Below are positions 16,463 to 26,800 of a stretch of 57,059 nucleotides of DNA, in pieces (positions within the stretch are counted from its first letter, which is position 1; every line of letters starts with the position of its first letter). A program made the translations under genes and the position numbers. Under the pieces are notes generated by a model, which was given only the letters and a program-made list of their open reading frames with translations, made no database searches and was not told the DNA's origin. The stretch comes from an uncultured Prevotella sp. (lineage in GTDB: Bacteria; Bacteroidota; Bacteroidia; Bacteroidales; Bacteroidaceae): assembly GCA_900314995.1 (NCBI GenBank), contig OMXK01000042.1, forward strand, positions 1-57,059, written 5' to 3'.

Positions 16463-17782
16463 CTATTCTTCCAACTCTTCAATATGTACAAATCTATTCC
16501 AATAGTCCGCTTTGCTGTAGCTTTCCTTACTGCCCTTTGGCACGTATAGTGTGGCGTTCTGCATGACGGATTCATCGAAGACTTCGTCTGATTTTGAGCT
16601 GATTTCCGGTGCTTCAGGATTTAGCGAATAGATTTTAGTAAGGCTGGGGCAGTCGAGAAATGCTCCGCCAAACATCTTTTGGACGCTTGCTGGCAGGGTA
16701 ACGGACTCTAGGTTGATGCAACCCCTGAAAACGCTGAACCAAATGGTGGCAGGACCTTCGGGAATAATGATGGACTTTAAATTGGAACAGTAACTGAATA
16801 ACTCATTTGACAGTTGGAATAGTCCCTCGGGCAACTGAACAGACGTGAGGGAACTACATTCGGAAAAGGCAGAACTTCCAATATCTTCGATTTTCTGTGG
16901 CAGACTGATGCGCTCCAGATTTTTGCAGGCATGAAATGCACGTTGTCCTATAGTGGTAACACTCTCAGGTATGTCGATAGACTTGATGCCAGATGCCCCA
17001 AAGGCTTCATCTGATATCAGTGTGACGCTGTTGGGAATTGATACGGACTGTAGTTCTTGACAACTATAAAATGCAATAGCTCCAATGGTTGTCACTATGT
17101 AGGTCGATCCTTCGTAGGTTATCTGACTGGGAATGACGATGCCACCTTTATACGTGCCTGTCCACGTGTTATAATCCAATTTTTCTGCAACCCAAACCGT
17201 ATGAGGACTGGAGTTGGGATCGTTACCGTAACGAATACCATCAACCTCCATGAAGACTGGATCCTTTGTTGCTTCTGGTTCAGTTGCGGGAATGGTATAT
17301 GAGTCTTTCAGCTGAGAGTTGTAATGCAGGGGAATGCGTGCCAGCTCTTGTCCTGCGATGCAGTAAACCAACGTATAGTCGCCATCCTCTAATGGGCCAA
17401 CAATCATATCGAAGTCCACAGGACATACGCAGGTACTGACAACATCGTCTGTGACTTCATATTCGTCAATGGTGATGACGTTGCCCTCAAGTTTGGTCTT
17501 GACATCCATCGCTTGTAACGAACAGCTCACGACGAGGTTAACATCCTTCAGATGAAGGTTCCCGTCAGCTGTCGCCTCATATTCCAACACATGTACATAA
17601 GTCTCTTCCTCGCCTTCCTCGGCACTTCGTGTTTCCGTTTTGCATGACGTGATGTCTGTGCCTCTCAACTCGTAATTTCCACGCACTTTGGCAGACTTGT
17701 TTGCATCACTACTACATGCTATGAAGATAGCCCCTAGAATGAGTGCGGAAATCCCGCAGATGATAATTGCTTGTCGTTTCAT
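16463..17782 (-). CDS. BspA-like leucine-rich repeat lipoprotein
   Basis: The protein has 439 residues. A hydrophobic signal ends in IFIAC with Cys23 as the lipid anchor. The middle (about 60-150) is a beta-rich region of no clear family. From about residue 190 to 400 it carries five or more LRR_5 (BspA/Treponema type) repeats of about 23 residues with patterns such as SVSIPNSVTLISDEAFGAS and SIDIPESVTTIGQRAFHAC. The C-terminal ATLYVPKGSKESYSKADYW segment is the usual end of these arrays. Such proteins bind host or bacterial surface ligands; the partner is unknown. It has its own promoter and lies behind the TPR regulator on the same strand. Confidence 0.88.
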   Translation of the reverse strand: MKRQAIIICGISALILGAIFIACSSDANKSAKVRGNYELRGTDITSCKTETRSAEEGEEETYVHVLEYEATADGNLHLKDVNLVVSCSLQAMDVKTKLEGNVITIDEYEVTDDVVSTCVCPVDFDMIVGPLEDGDYTLVYCIAGQELARIPLHYNSQLKDSYTIPATEPEATKDPVFMEVDGIRYGNDPNSSPHTVWVAEKLDYNTWTGTYKGGIVIPSQITYEGSTYIVTTIGAIAFYSCQELQSVSIPNSVTLISDEAFGASGIKSIDIPESVTTIGQRAFHACKNLERISLPQKIEDIGSSAFSECSSLTSVQLPEGLFQLSNELFSYCSNLKSIIIPEGPATIWFSVFRGCINLESVTLPASVQKMFGGAFLDCPSLTKIYSLNPEAPEISSKSDEVFDESVMQNATLYVPKGSKESYSKADYWNRFVHIEELEE

Positions 17783-17809
17783 ATTTGCTTTATTGAATGT
17801 TTATGGGAG

Positions 17810-17840
17810 CAAAGTTATGAAGATATTGCCAATTTGCAAA
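17810..17840 (-). promoter_or_regulatory. promoter of the BspA-like gene
   Basis: On the minus strand TTTG (17837-17840), 19 bases, TAACTTTG (17810-17817), followed 27 bases later by the ATG at 17782. Confidence 0.75.
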
Positions 17841-17944
17841 GAAAGAAGAATGAAAAGAACAGAAGCGAAACACACGACCAGTCATTTACAGATTTGATAA
17901 TGAGGATGTTACAAAATAATCATAACAAAAACACATATATGCTA

Positions 17945-19723
17945 TTATACCTCACGGCAGGCCTGCCTGAGATTCTTTTTAAGGGGGTGAGCAGATTTTT
18001 CACCGAACAGCTTGAGGTTGCAAGTCTCCTTGGAGTTGGTGATATATTGGCCACTTACATTGAATAAGGTAGCTATATCACCTGTCTTAAAATCGAGCAG
18101 CACCAGAACGCAGACTTTCTGCTCAAAAGGCGAGAGTGAGTCCTTTCCAAAGATGAAGTTGCTAGCCAGCGGCATATTCTGGTTGAAGAAACGAAGAAGC
18201 ACGTTCCATTCGTTCTCTGTAGGTTTGGAAAAAGTCTTGCTCCAACGGGACTTTTCATGGAAAGTTTCAACAATATCACTTGATAGTAATGCGGATCTTT
18301 TCTCATTGACCTTAAGGGCGTTAAACCTGGCTTCGTAGTTACGGACTTGCTCTGTCAGTTTGTCCTTCTCTGTCAGTTCAACCTTGGTCTGGCTCAACTC
18401 GTCTTGGAGGGTGGCCAATTCATTCTTTGCGCGGTCAAGGTTATACGAAAGCAATGCGTACTCTCTGATTTTCTTTTGATGGTATCTATAATAGACACCA
18501 TACAATACTAGTACTGCCAAAACAATCAATGTCAGCACGGTTTGATATAAGGCACTGGCTTTTGCTGCCGCAACTTCTTCAACCTCGGCTTTTTTCTGGA
18601 AACGGCTATAGTCATAAAGCTGAGACATACGATGGATGGTTTCTATTCTGCGGGTATTGGCCTGGCAGTCAAGGGCAGAGGCGTACAGCCTACAGTACTT
18701 TACTATGGAGTCGGTGTTATGATATAGTTGGTAGATGTCCATCAGACCTTCGTAAAGAGCCAAGGCATTATTTTCATCATTGACATATGGCTGCAACCTC
18801 CTGAAATAGTACTCGGCGGAATCTGTCTGATGGCAACGCAGATAATATTTTCCTTTAATGTAATAGTAAATCTCATGCAAAAATTGAATATTTCCTTGAT
18901 TGTCAAACAGACCTGACTCTTTTTCGTAGATGTCCATTAATCTGCGCGCCTCTGACAATTGTCCTCGGTTGACGTTGTACTCGATGAGGGTGCTGTAGGT
19001 CTGGGCAGCTTTGGCTGTATCGCCATATATCAGATAAAGTTGATGGGTCTTGTCAATAATTTCTATGACTTTTGCCGTATCGTATAACAAATGGTATGGT
19101 TTGGTCATCAGCTCATAGGCATGAATATATTCTAAAGTGTCATTAGTAAGCTGGGCACACCTGATCTGTTTCTCCTTTATGGCAATTTCATCTTGAGGCA
19201 GGTTTTGAGCATGGAAGATAGCCGCCATTTGTCCATAAACTTTCAAGAGCAGTCGTAGATTTTGGCGGTCTGTGGTATCGGCCAGTTCTGCAGCATTCTG
19301 ATAACATTGAAGAGCCTGTGGCGCTTCACCCATGTCCCGGTAGGTGCAGCCGAGAAGATAATGAGCTCGAACCTTTTCGACAGTCGTGCCATGTTGGTCG
19401 TAGTAGTTGGTTACCAGACACATGATACTATCAGTGGTGAAATCAACAAAACACTTATTATAGGCATCGGCCAGCAGAAGTTCATAGCGCATACGCTGTG
19501 ACTGGTTCCACTTGGTCCGTTGGTCTGTCTGAGTTTCAAGAAGACGCAAAGCAGAATCAGGCTTCTCCGAAAGCAGACTGTCAGCCGTATTGAGCAAGGT
19601 GGTAATATGAGGATCACTACTGCAGGAAGCCAATAAAAATGCTGCCAGAATAGTGACGAGACTTCTAATGGAAATAGTGTTTGACATTGACATTTTCACA
19701 CAATAATTCTCTCTGCTAATCAT
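17945..19723 (-). CDS. membrane-tethered TPR protein with C-terminal HTH
   Basis: The protein has 592 residues. The N-terminal signal ends in LLASC (Cys34 in this frame), which looks like a lipobox. About 300 residues of tetratricopeptide-type helices follow (for example RAHYLLGCTYRDMGEAPQALQCYQNA), then one membrane helix near 400 (VLTLIVLAVLVLYGVYY), a coiled coil (about 420-475) and a C-terminal region with LSPFEQKVCVLVLLDFKTGDIATLFNVSG that resembles a LuxR-type helix-turn-helix. The layout suggests an outside sensor that controls genes while still in the membrane, a class common in Bacteroidota. Starts at 19693 or 19687 are also possible. Its neighbour, the BspA-like lipoprotein, is a plausible target. 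Confidence 0.78.
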   Translation of the reverse strand: MISRENYCVKMSMSNTISIRSLVTILAAFLLASCSSDPHITTLLNTADSLLSEKPDSALRLLETQTDQRTKWNQSQRMRYELLLADAYNKCFVDFTTDSIMCLVTNYYDQHGTTVEKVRAHYLLGCTYRDMGEAPQALQCYQNAAELADTTDRQNLRLLLKVYGQMAAIFHAQNLPQDEIAIKEKQIRCAQLTNDTLEYIHAYELMTKPYHLLYDTAKVIEIIDKTHQLYLIYGDTAKAAQTYSTLIEYNVNRGQLSEARRLMDIYEKESGLFDNQGNIQFLHEIYYYIKGKYYLRCHQTDSAEYYFRRLQPYVNDENNALALYEGLMDIYQLYHNTDSIVKYCRLYASALDCQANTRRIETIHRMSQLYDYSRFQKKAEVEEVAAAKASALYQTVLTLIVLAVLVLYGVYYRYHQKKIREYALLSYNLDRAKNELATLQDELSQTKVELTEKDKLTEQVRNYEARFNALKVNEKRSALLSSDIVETFHEKSRWSKTFSKPTENEWNVLLRFFNQNMPLASNFIFGKDSLSPFEQKVCVLVLLDFKTGDIATLFNVSGQYITNSKETCNLKLFGEKSAHPLKKNLRQACREV

Positions 19724-19741
19724 TAGTTTCTATTCTGCGTG

Positions 19742-19771
19742 CAAATTTACAAAGAAAAATCGAATAAACAA
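19742..19771 (-). promoter_or_regulatory. promoter of the TPR/HTH regulator gene
   Basis: On the minus strand TTG (19769-19771), 19 bases, TAAATTTG (19742-19749). The predicted transcript starts about 12 bases before the ATG at 19723. Confidence 0.65.
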
Positions 19772-19872
19772 CCAAATCACATAAAAATGCAAGACCATGC
19801 TGTAAATGTGCCACTATATTAATCCATAATGAAAATTAAAATTTTGAAAATATATTCTATTCAAACCATCAT

Positions 19873-20197
19873 CTGTCACATTTTATAGTAACATCCTGTA
19901 TTTCAACGTTATAAATAGTGACAGGTTGCTTTCATTCTGTTACTTTCTGTCACTTTTCACTGGCATTTCGGCGATTTTTTGGCTAAAAACTGTCACTTTG
20001 CAGGCACTTTTCTCCAAATCACATTACGACAAAAGGGTGCTCACTCGTAAGCAAACTATCCTTCACCTACCGACAAACTACCAGAAAAGTGCCTTCAAAC
20101 TCAAAATCGCCAAAAAGTGACAGAAAGTGACAGATGAAACACCTATCTATCACTCATAAAGCAAATAATATCAATGGATTATGCTAAAAAGTGACAG
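19873..20197. repeat. intergenic element of GTGACAG heptamers and nested inverted repeats
   Basis: The 584-base gap 19724-20307 holds no credible gene. It has seven exact copies of GTGACAG or its complement CTGTCAC: 19873, 19918, 19947, 19990, 20117, 20127 and 20191 (start positions), plus a one-base variant at 19937. Copies on the left arm are mostly CTGTCAC and on the right GTGACAG. Inside, GGCACTTTTCT (20003-20013) and AGAAAAGTGCC (20083-20093) pair perfectly, and TCGCC/GGCGA segments (about 19970 and 20106) extend the symmetry. The whole could fold into a long interrupted stem-loop. A 64-residue frame over it is made from the repeats and is not taken as a gene. Confidence 0.75.
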
Positions 20198-20253
20198 ATG
20201 ACGGATAGAAATTATAAATCCTCATAAAAATTTGTTGTGTGAGGTAGAAACAC

Positions 20254-20284
20254 AAAAAAAAAGCTTCCCACAGTGGGGAAGCTT
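20254..20284 (-). terminator. rho-independent terminator of the Na/Pi cotransporter gene
   Basis: The stem AAGCTTCCC / GGGAAGCTT (20261-20284) has a short loop. On the minus strand it is followed by an unbroken T run (complement of the A run 20254-20262). It lies 24 bases past the stop at 20308. Confidence 0.85.
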
Positions 20285-20307
20285 CTCTATTATTATTGGA
20301 TATGTTA

Positions 20308-22044
20308 TTATCGGAGACCCATGCGGGCCTCAACGACGTTGACTACATAGTCGGCGAGTTTCTCACACTCGTTGATAATGTCCATATAGATCGTACCGAC
20401 GGCATAAGTATACTCGTGATTGTTGACATCGGTAATGTTCTGCGACTTCAGCTGGTTGCGGTAGTTGTTGATCTCGTGCTCGATATTGAATGAGCGGTTG
20501 ACATCGAACGACTCCTTGCGGCCAAGCATCAGACGGTTCATCTGCGTAAGCGACTGGTCGGTGAGTTCCATCATCTGATGAATATGGTCATACTGCTTCT
20601 CGATGAAATGGTCTTCCTTGCCATTATACTTACGGGAGATGGTGCGGGCCATGTTGTAGCAGGCGTCACCGATAGACTCCAGTTCGGAAATCTCACGGAG
20701 CATGGCTCGGATCTTGGCCTTCGTATCGTCGCTGAGGTGGGCATCAGATACGGAGTCGAGATACTTGGCGATCTCGAGTTCCATATTATCGGAGATACCT
20801 TCGTATTTCTCGATGCGGGTGAAGAGCTTGTTGAAATCGCCAGCCTTCGAATCCTTCTTGTTAGAGGCACTAGACGAAAGTGTAAGCAGTTCGCGAACCA
20901 TGCCGAACATGCGCTGCATACGTTCGGAGAAAGACTGGATCTCCTTCTGAGCCTCAAGCACGGAGAGCTCAGGCGTCTTCATGAAGCCAGCCGTAATGAA
21001 GTGCAGGCGGAAGTCTTCTTCCTCGTCGACCTTCTTCGGCTTGATCACCCAGCATACGAAACGCTCAATCTGCGGGATGAACCATATTAATATAAAGGTA
21101 TTGGCCACATTGAACGAGGTGTGGAAGGCAGCCAGTACGAAACTCAGTTTGGCGGCATTGGCAAGGAACACACTCGATTCCACAGCCTCTTTCTGCATCG
21201 TGACATCGTAGCCTACCCAACCGCACACCATATCAATAAATGGACGGAAGATGAAAAGAATCCAGATAACGCCAAACACGTTGAAGAACATGTGGGCGAG
21301 GGCTGCCCGGCGAGCCTGGGTATTGGCAGATAGCGCAGCCAGATTTGAGGTAACGGTCGTACCGATGTTCTCACCCATCACCAGCGCGATACCCTGATAG
21401 ATGGGCAGTGCGCCGCTGGAACAGAGAATCATCGTGATAGCCATCACAGCTGCCGACGACTGCACGCAGAACGTAAGCACACCTCCCAGGAAAAGGAAGA
21501 TCAGCGTGGTGAGGAAAGAGTCGGGATCGAAAGAGGCAAAGAAATTAAGCAGCGCCTGATTCTCGCCAAGATGCATCTCGCCACCCGTCATTCGGAGCGT
21601 ACCCAATCCCAACAACAGGAAGGACAGACCGAAGAGGAAGTCGCCGATATACCGGTATTTCTTCAGGTAGATCAGGATGATGCCCAGGAAGAAGGCGGGA
21701 TAGATGGCCGAAGTGATGTCAAACGACATACCGGCAGACATGATCCACGCCGTAAGCGTCGTTCCGATATTGGCACCCATGATGACTGAGATGGCCTGGG
21801 CCAGCGTCAGCAATCCGGCATTGACGAACGAGACAGTCATCACCGTAGTGGCTGTTGAAGACTGCACAGAGGCTGTCACCAGCATACCTGTTAACATTCC
21901 CGTAAAGCGGTTGGTGGTCATTGCACCCAGGACGTGACGCAACTGCGGTCCTGCCATCTTCTGCAAAGCTTCACTCATCGACTTCATACCAAACATAAGC
22001 AGCGCGAGTGAGCCCAGAAGCTTAAAAATAATCCAAATCGACAT
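20308..22044 (-). CDS. Na/Pi cotransporter family protein with PhoU-like tail
   Basis: A 578-residue protein. The first 340 residues contain two inverted NptA/PNaS units with the glutamine-serine motifs VQSSTATTVM (about 60) and VQSSAAVMAITM (about 195), which bind sodium and phosphate. The last 220 residues are helical and PhoU-like (ISDNMELEIAKYL, ISELESIGDACYNMA). Such proteins carry phosphate or related anions out or in with sodium; the PhoU part is thought to regulate flux. It is a single gene with its own terminator, divergent from the nucleoside kinase. Confidence 0.92.
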   Translation of the reverse strand: MSIWIIFKLLGSLALLMFGMKSMSEALQKMAGPQLRHVLGAMTTNRFTGMLTGMLVTASVQSSTATTVMTVSFVNAGLLTLAQAISVIMGANIGTTLTAWIMSAGMSFDITSAIYPAFFLGIILIYLKKYRYIGDFLFGLSFLLLGLGTLRMTGGEMHLGENQALLNFFASFDPDSFLTTLIFLFLGGVLTFCVQSSAAVMAITMILCSSGALPIYQGIALVMGENIGTTVTSNLAALSANTQARRAALAHMFFNVFGVIWILFIFRPFIDMVCGWVGYDVTMQKEAVESSVFLANAAKLSFVLAAFHTSFNVANTFILIWFIPQIERFVCWVIKPKKVDEEEDFRLHFITAGFMKTPELSVLEAQKEIQSFSERMQRMFGMVRELLTLSSSASNKKDSKAGDFNKLFTRIEKYEGISDNMELEIAKYLDSVSDAHLSDDTKAKIRAMLREISELESIGDACYNMARTISRKYNGKEDHFIEKQYDHIHQMMELTDQSLTQMNRLMLGRKESFDVNRSFNIEHEINNYRNQLKSQNITDVNNHEYTYAVGTIYMDIINECEKLADYVVNVVEARMGLR

Positions 22045-22078
22045 AAAGAATTGTTTTTTTGATTTGATAATTCGGCCA

Positions 22079-22086
22079 CAAAGTTA
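22079..22086 (-). promoter_or_regulatory. -7 box for the Na/Pi cotransporter gene
   Basis: TAACTTTG on the minus strand, 35 bases before the ATG at 22044. No clear -33 element is visible in the A/T-rich sequence upstream. Confidence 0.5.
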
Positions 22087-22128
22087 CAAAAAAATTAGAA
22101 AATATTAGGAATTATACAATATTTTTCT

Positions 22129-22136
22129 TATCTTTG
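22129..22136 (+). promoter_or_regulatory. -7 box for the nucleoside kinase gene
   Basis: TATCTTTG, 32 bases before the ATG at 22169. The expected -33 place holds only an approximate match (TTAGG near 22105). Confidence 0.5.
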
Positions 22137-22168
22137 CCCAAAAATAATCCTAATAACGAACTATAAAT

Positions 22169-23830
22169 ATGGAACAAACAATCTCAATTCACGTTCGAAA
22201 CATCGACAAAACCATCGAAGTTCCCATGGGTTCAACACTCGAAGAGATCTATGAAATGACTGGTATGAAGATGGCATACGGTCCCATCTCAGCACGGGTT
22301 AATAATAAGGTTGAAGGTATGCACTACCGCGCATATAAACAAAAAGAGGTGGAGTTTCTCGATATCACCTCATCGAGCGGCTCAAGGGCCTACACCCGCA
22401 CGCTTTTCTTCGTGCTCTGCAAAGCGGCCCACGACCTCTTCAAGCCGTGCAAGGTGGCTATCGACATCCCCGTGAGTAACGGTTACTATGTGAACCTGCA
22501 GATCGGGCGCCCGGTAACCCTCGACGATGCCGGAGCTATCCGCCGGCGCATGCAGGAGATCATAGATGCTGCCATGCCTATCCACCGTCATGAGACAACG
22601 ACGGAGGAGGCCATCGCACTCTTCGACAGCCTGCACAACCGATCGAAGGTGAAACTGCTGAAGAGCACGGGCACACTCTTCACTACTTACTACGACATAG
22701 ATGGCTATCTGGATTATTACTACGGCTCGCTACTGACGAACACCAAACAGATATACCTCTTCGGACTGGAGAAATACTACGACGGTCTGCTGCTGAGGCT
22801 GCCATCGAGGGAACACCCGTCGGAACTGGGCGAGATGACGCATCAGGACAAGATGTTCGGCATCTTCAAGGAGCACCACCAGTGGCAGGACATTCTGGGA
22901 CTGCGCACCATCGGCGACCTAAATGAGGTTATCAGTAAAGGCTATGCACCACAACTGATTCAGGTAAGCGAGGCCCTTCAGGAAAAGAAGATCGGCAAGA
23001 TAGCCGACGAGATAGCCCAGCGCAAGGGCATCAAGCTGGTGCTTATCGCCGGACCATCGAGCAGTGGTAAGACGACTACCTGTAAGCGCCTCAGCGTACA
23101 ACTCGCCGTAAACGGCATCAAGCCCATCGGCATCTCGCTCGACGACTATTTCCTGGATCGCGAGAAGACGCCACTCGACGAGAAGGGCGACTACGACTTC
23201 GAGCATCTGCACGCCCTGAACCTGCCGCTCTTCAACGAGCAGCTGAACGCGCTGTTCAAGGGCGAAGAGGTGGAGCTGCCGCGTTATGACTTCCCTACGG
23301 GCAAGAGTCTGATGAGCGGCAAGAAACTGAAACTACACGACGACAATATATTAGTGGTAGAAGGTATCCACGCCCTGAATCCAGAACTGACGGCCCAGAT
23401 TCCCAATGAGCAGATATTCCGTGTCTATGCCTCAGCACTGACCACCATCCTGCTCGACAACCATAATTATATCCCGACAACAGACAACCGCCTGCTGCGC
23501 CGCATCATCCGCGACCATAAATACCGTGGGGTGAGTGCCAAGGACACCATCCACCGCTGGCCATCCGTACGTGCCGGAGAAAACAGATGGATATTCCCCT
23601 ATCAGGAGAATGCCGATGCGATGTTCAACACAGCCATGCTCTTCGAACTGGCTGTTATCAAGATACAGGCAGAACCGCTGTTACAACAGGTGCCCGAGAA
23701 CTGCGAGGAGCATGCCGAGGCTTACCGCCTGCTGAAGTTCCTGCACTACATCAAGCCCATTCCCGACACACAGATTCCACCGACCTCGCTCCTACGTGAG
23801 TTCCTCGGCGGCAGTTCTTTTGAATATTGA
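22169..23830 (+). CDS. nucleoside kinase with N-terminal TGS domain
   Basis: A 553-residue protein. Residues 1-65 resemble a TGS domain as in threonyl-tRNA synthetase (SIHVRNIDKTIEVPMGSTLEEI). About 70-230 resemble the following synthetase-like editing region. From about 285 there is a uridine kinase/phosphoribulokinase-type P-loop domain with GPSSSGKTT (about 296), the LDDYFLDRE motif and VVEGIHALNP. This fused form is standard in Bacteroidota and Firmicutes and is annotated as a uridine/nucleoside kinase; why a TGS domain is attached is not known. The gene may continue into the secreted repeat protein 33 bases downstream. Confidence 0.88.
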   Translation: MEQTISIHVRNIDKTIEVPMGSTLEEIYEMTGMKMAYGPISARVNNKVEGMHYRAYKQKEVEFLDITSSSGSRAYTRTLFFVLCKAAHDLFKPCKVAIDIPVSNGYYVNLQIGRPVTLDDAGAIRRRMQEIIDAAMPIHRHETTTEEAIALFDSLHNRSKVKLLKSTGTLFTTYYDIDGYLDYYYGSLLTNTKQIYLFGLEKYYDGLLLRLPSREHPSELGEMTHQDKMFGIFKEHHQWQDILGLRTIGDLNEVISKGYAPQLIQVSEALQEKKIGKIADEIAQRKGIKLVLIAGPSSSGKTTTCKRLSVQLAVNGIKPIGISLDDYFLDREKTPLDEKGDYDFEHLHALNLPLFNEQLNALFKGEEVELPRYDFPTGKSLMSGKKLKLHDDNILVVEGIHALNPELTAQIPNEQIFRVYASALTTILLDNHNYIPTTDNRLLRRIIRDHKYRGVSAKDTIHRWPSVRAGENRWIFPYQENADAMFNTAMLFELAVIKIQAEPLLQQVPENCEEHAEAYRLLKFLHYIKPIPDTQIPPTSLLREFLGGSSFEY

Positions 23831-23863
23831 CATCAGACTATTATTTACCAACACTAAACAATT

Positions 23864-26800
23864 ATGAAAAAATTATCATTACTATTCATGATGCTGCTGG
23901 CAGTACCGCTAGGACTGATGGCAGAGGGCACCTCGTGGGGCGATGCCATCGCGATAGCCCAAGGAGAGACAGGTAGCTGTTCGCTCAATGATGACCAGAA
24001 GGAGGGCTATTTCAAGATTGAAATACCCGAGGAAGGTAGCGTAAAGATTACGATGACTACCGACGGGGACCTTAACATGAACTGGGTAGAACTTTACTGG
24101 TATAAAGCCGCCAGCGACGACTACTCCAGCCGTGAATCCACGGGATGGTATCCTGAGAACGGCAAGGTATTCGAAATGACCGATGCCGGCAAAGGCACCT
24201 ACTATCTCCGTGCCCAGCGCCGTAGCGGTAAAGGCACCTGTACGCTGAAATATGAGTTTACGGCCTGCCCCAAAGCCAACGATGCCGAGCCCAACGATGA
24301 CAAGGGTTCTGGCGACGTACTAGTGAGTGGTGAGACCGTGGAAGGACGCCTGGGATACAAGGATGACTCAGGCTATCGCGACGAAAACGACTGGTACAAG
24401 ATCGAAGTGCCAGAAGACGGTACGGTGGAACTTGAGTATGATCTCGACCAGACCTACGAGCTGAAATTGAACTGGATGGACTTCCGCTGGTATAACGCTA
24501 AAAATGACGATTATCCCAGTCGTGCTAGCACGGGGTGGTATCCATCCGACAACGGCAAGCTAGCCATTACTAATGTAAGTATCGGTACTTATTACATCCA
24601 GATGCAGCGAAGATCAGGACACGGTGGCTACACGCTGAAGTACACCTTCACTCCCAGCAGCTTCGAAAAAGACGCTGAGCCCAACGACAACAAGGGAGAA
24701 GGCACCGAGATAGCCATCGGAGAGACCGTACAGGGACATCTGGGTTTCCGCGATGCCACGGACAATGTGGACGACAACGACTGGTACAAGATCGAAGTGC
24801 CGGGCGACGGCCGCATCGATCTCGTCTATGACCTCGACCAGACCAACGAACTGGCGATAAACTGGATGGATGTACGTTGGTATAAAGCCAGCAACGATGA
24901 TTATCCCAGCCGCGAATCCACGGGATGGTATCCCAAGGCAAACGACACGCTCTCTGTCACCAATGCCGGCAAAGGCACCTATTACATCCAGATGCAGCGT
25001 AAGAGCGGACACGGCGGCTACACGCTGAAGTATCTCTTCACGCCAAGCAAATACAGCAACGACTCGGAACCCAACGACGAGAAGGGACAGGGCGACGAGA
25101 TTGCCATGGGAGGTACCGTACAGGGACACTTGGGCTACCGCGACGCTACGGACTATGTTGATGACAACGACTGGTACAAGATTGTTGTGCCGGAGGACGG
25201 TCGCGTAGACCTTATTTATAATTGTGAGCAGACCTACGATCTGAAACTGAACTGGATGGACTTCCGCTGGTATAAAGCAAGCAACAATGACTATCCCAGT
25301 CGTGAGAGTACGGGCTGGTATCCGAATCCCAGCGACACCCTGACCATCGGCGATGCCGGCAAGGGCACCTATTACATCCAGATGCAGCGCAAATCAGGAC
25401 ACGGCGGCTACACGCTGAAGTATGTCTTCACACGAAACAACACCCCCGTAGACGAGGAGCCTAACAACGAGGCAGATCAGGTGACACAGGTGATTGAGAA
25501 CGACGGCATTGCCACAGGACACCTCGGCTATCGCGATGAAAATGACAATACCGACAAGGACGACTGGTTCAAACTCGACACCAGAAACTCGGGCGTCATG
25601 CTCGTGGTGACCATCGAGACTGACAGCATTTCTAACCTGGCATTCAACTGGGCGGACATCATCCGTGTGAAAGACGGCAAGTCGAACAGTGTGGCATCCA
25701 GCGGCTGGTACCCAAAAGGAAAGATATCCATTTCCACCAATGAAATAGAAGAGGACGCCACTTATTATGTCCATCTGCAGCATAAGAGCGGTCATGGCAG
25801 CTACACCGTCAGCTACGGTTCGCCACAGCGCTACGAGGGCAGTCAGATCCGTATCACCTATCTGGGCCGCAACACCACACGTCTTGGTATTCCAAGCCCC
25901 TACGACGTGAAGGTGGAGAACATCGGCAGCGGCAACACGGGCAGTTTCTTCATTGCCATCCCCGCAACACCCGACATCGAATTCCTTTCGGCCAGCATCC
26001 CCACAGAATTTGGCGTGATGGAGGTAGACCGCGATGAGTTTGCCGTCTACGATGAGAAGGAGGGAGACTGTGCTGTGTTCATTATGAACAACTTAGGTCC
26101 TTATGAGAGCTATCAGTTCACGGTGAATATGCAGGGACGCATAGAGGGAGCCTCGACACGTGCCGAGGATGTGCCCGAAGGTGCATTCCCGATAAAGGCG
26201 AAGGGACAGTCGATACTCGGTGCCTTGAAGAGCGAAGCTCAGGAATTTGAAGACAACTTTGAATGGGAAGCTGCCGCAGAAGACGGTATATCCGTTGCCA
26301 CTGTCCAGGCTGCCATTGACACTTGGTTCTTCGACGAGAAAGACCGTAGGGATTTGGCTCAGGCCATCGGTCCTGCGCAACACGAATATAGGCAGAGCTA
26401 CCGTCAGCCTGTTGCCAGCCCCGTGACGCACTACACGCAAAAGGTTGCCGAAAAAGTCGTGACTCTAACCAACCCTGTTGCGGCTACCATCGATGCACTT
26501 AAAGCCTCGGGGCAGATTGCCAACAGTCTGGTGACAGCCATGCGCCGCAAACTGTGGCTCTGGATCTATAAGGATTTGGGCTACGTGAAGGATGATCCGC
26601 AAGTGATGGATGGTACTTCAGGAACCAATGGCATTGTACGCTCGTGGGATCCCAACGAGATGGTAGGTCCGATGGGCTACGGCGACAAGCACTACATCGG
26701 TGAGACGAAGACCATGGACTACCGCATCCTCTTTGAGAACAAGGCCGAGGCCACTGACAATGCCTATCGTATCCACATCAGCGACGAGCTCGATGAGAAT

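Noticed and set aside
19926-20120. 64-codon frame in the intergenic repeat
   Set aside because: It is made of the heptamer and inverted repeats and has no family, promoter or neighbour that supports it.
23927-25830. CRISPR-like array
   Set aside because: Repeats are 390 bases, coding and contiguous, with no short spacers.
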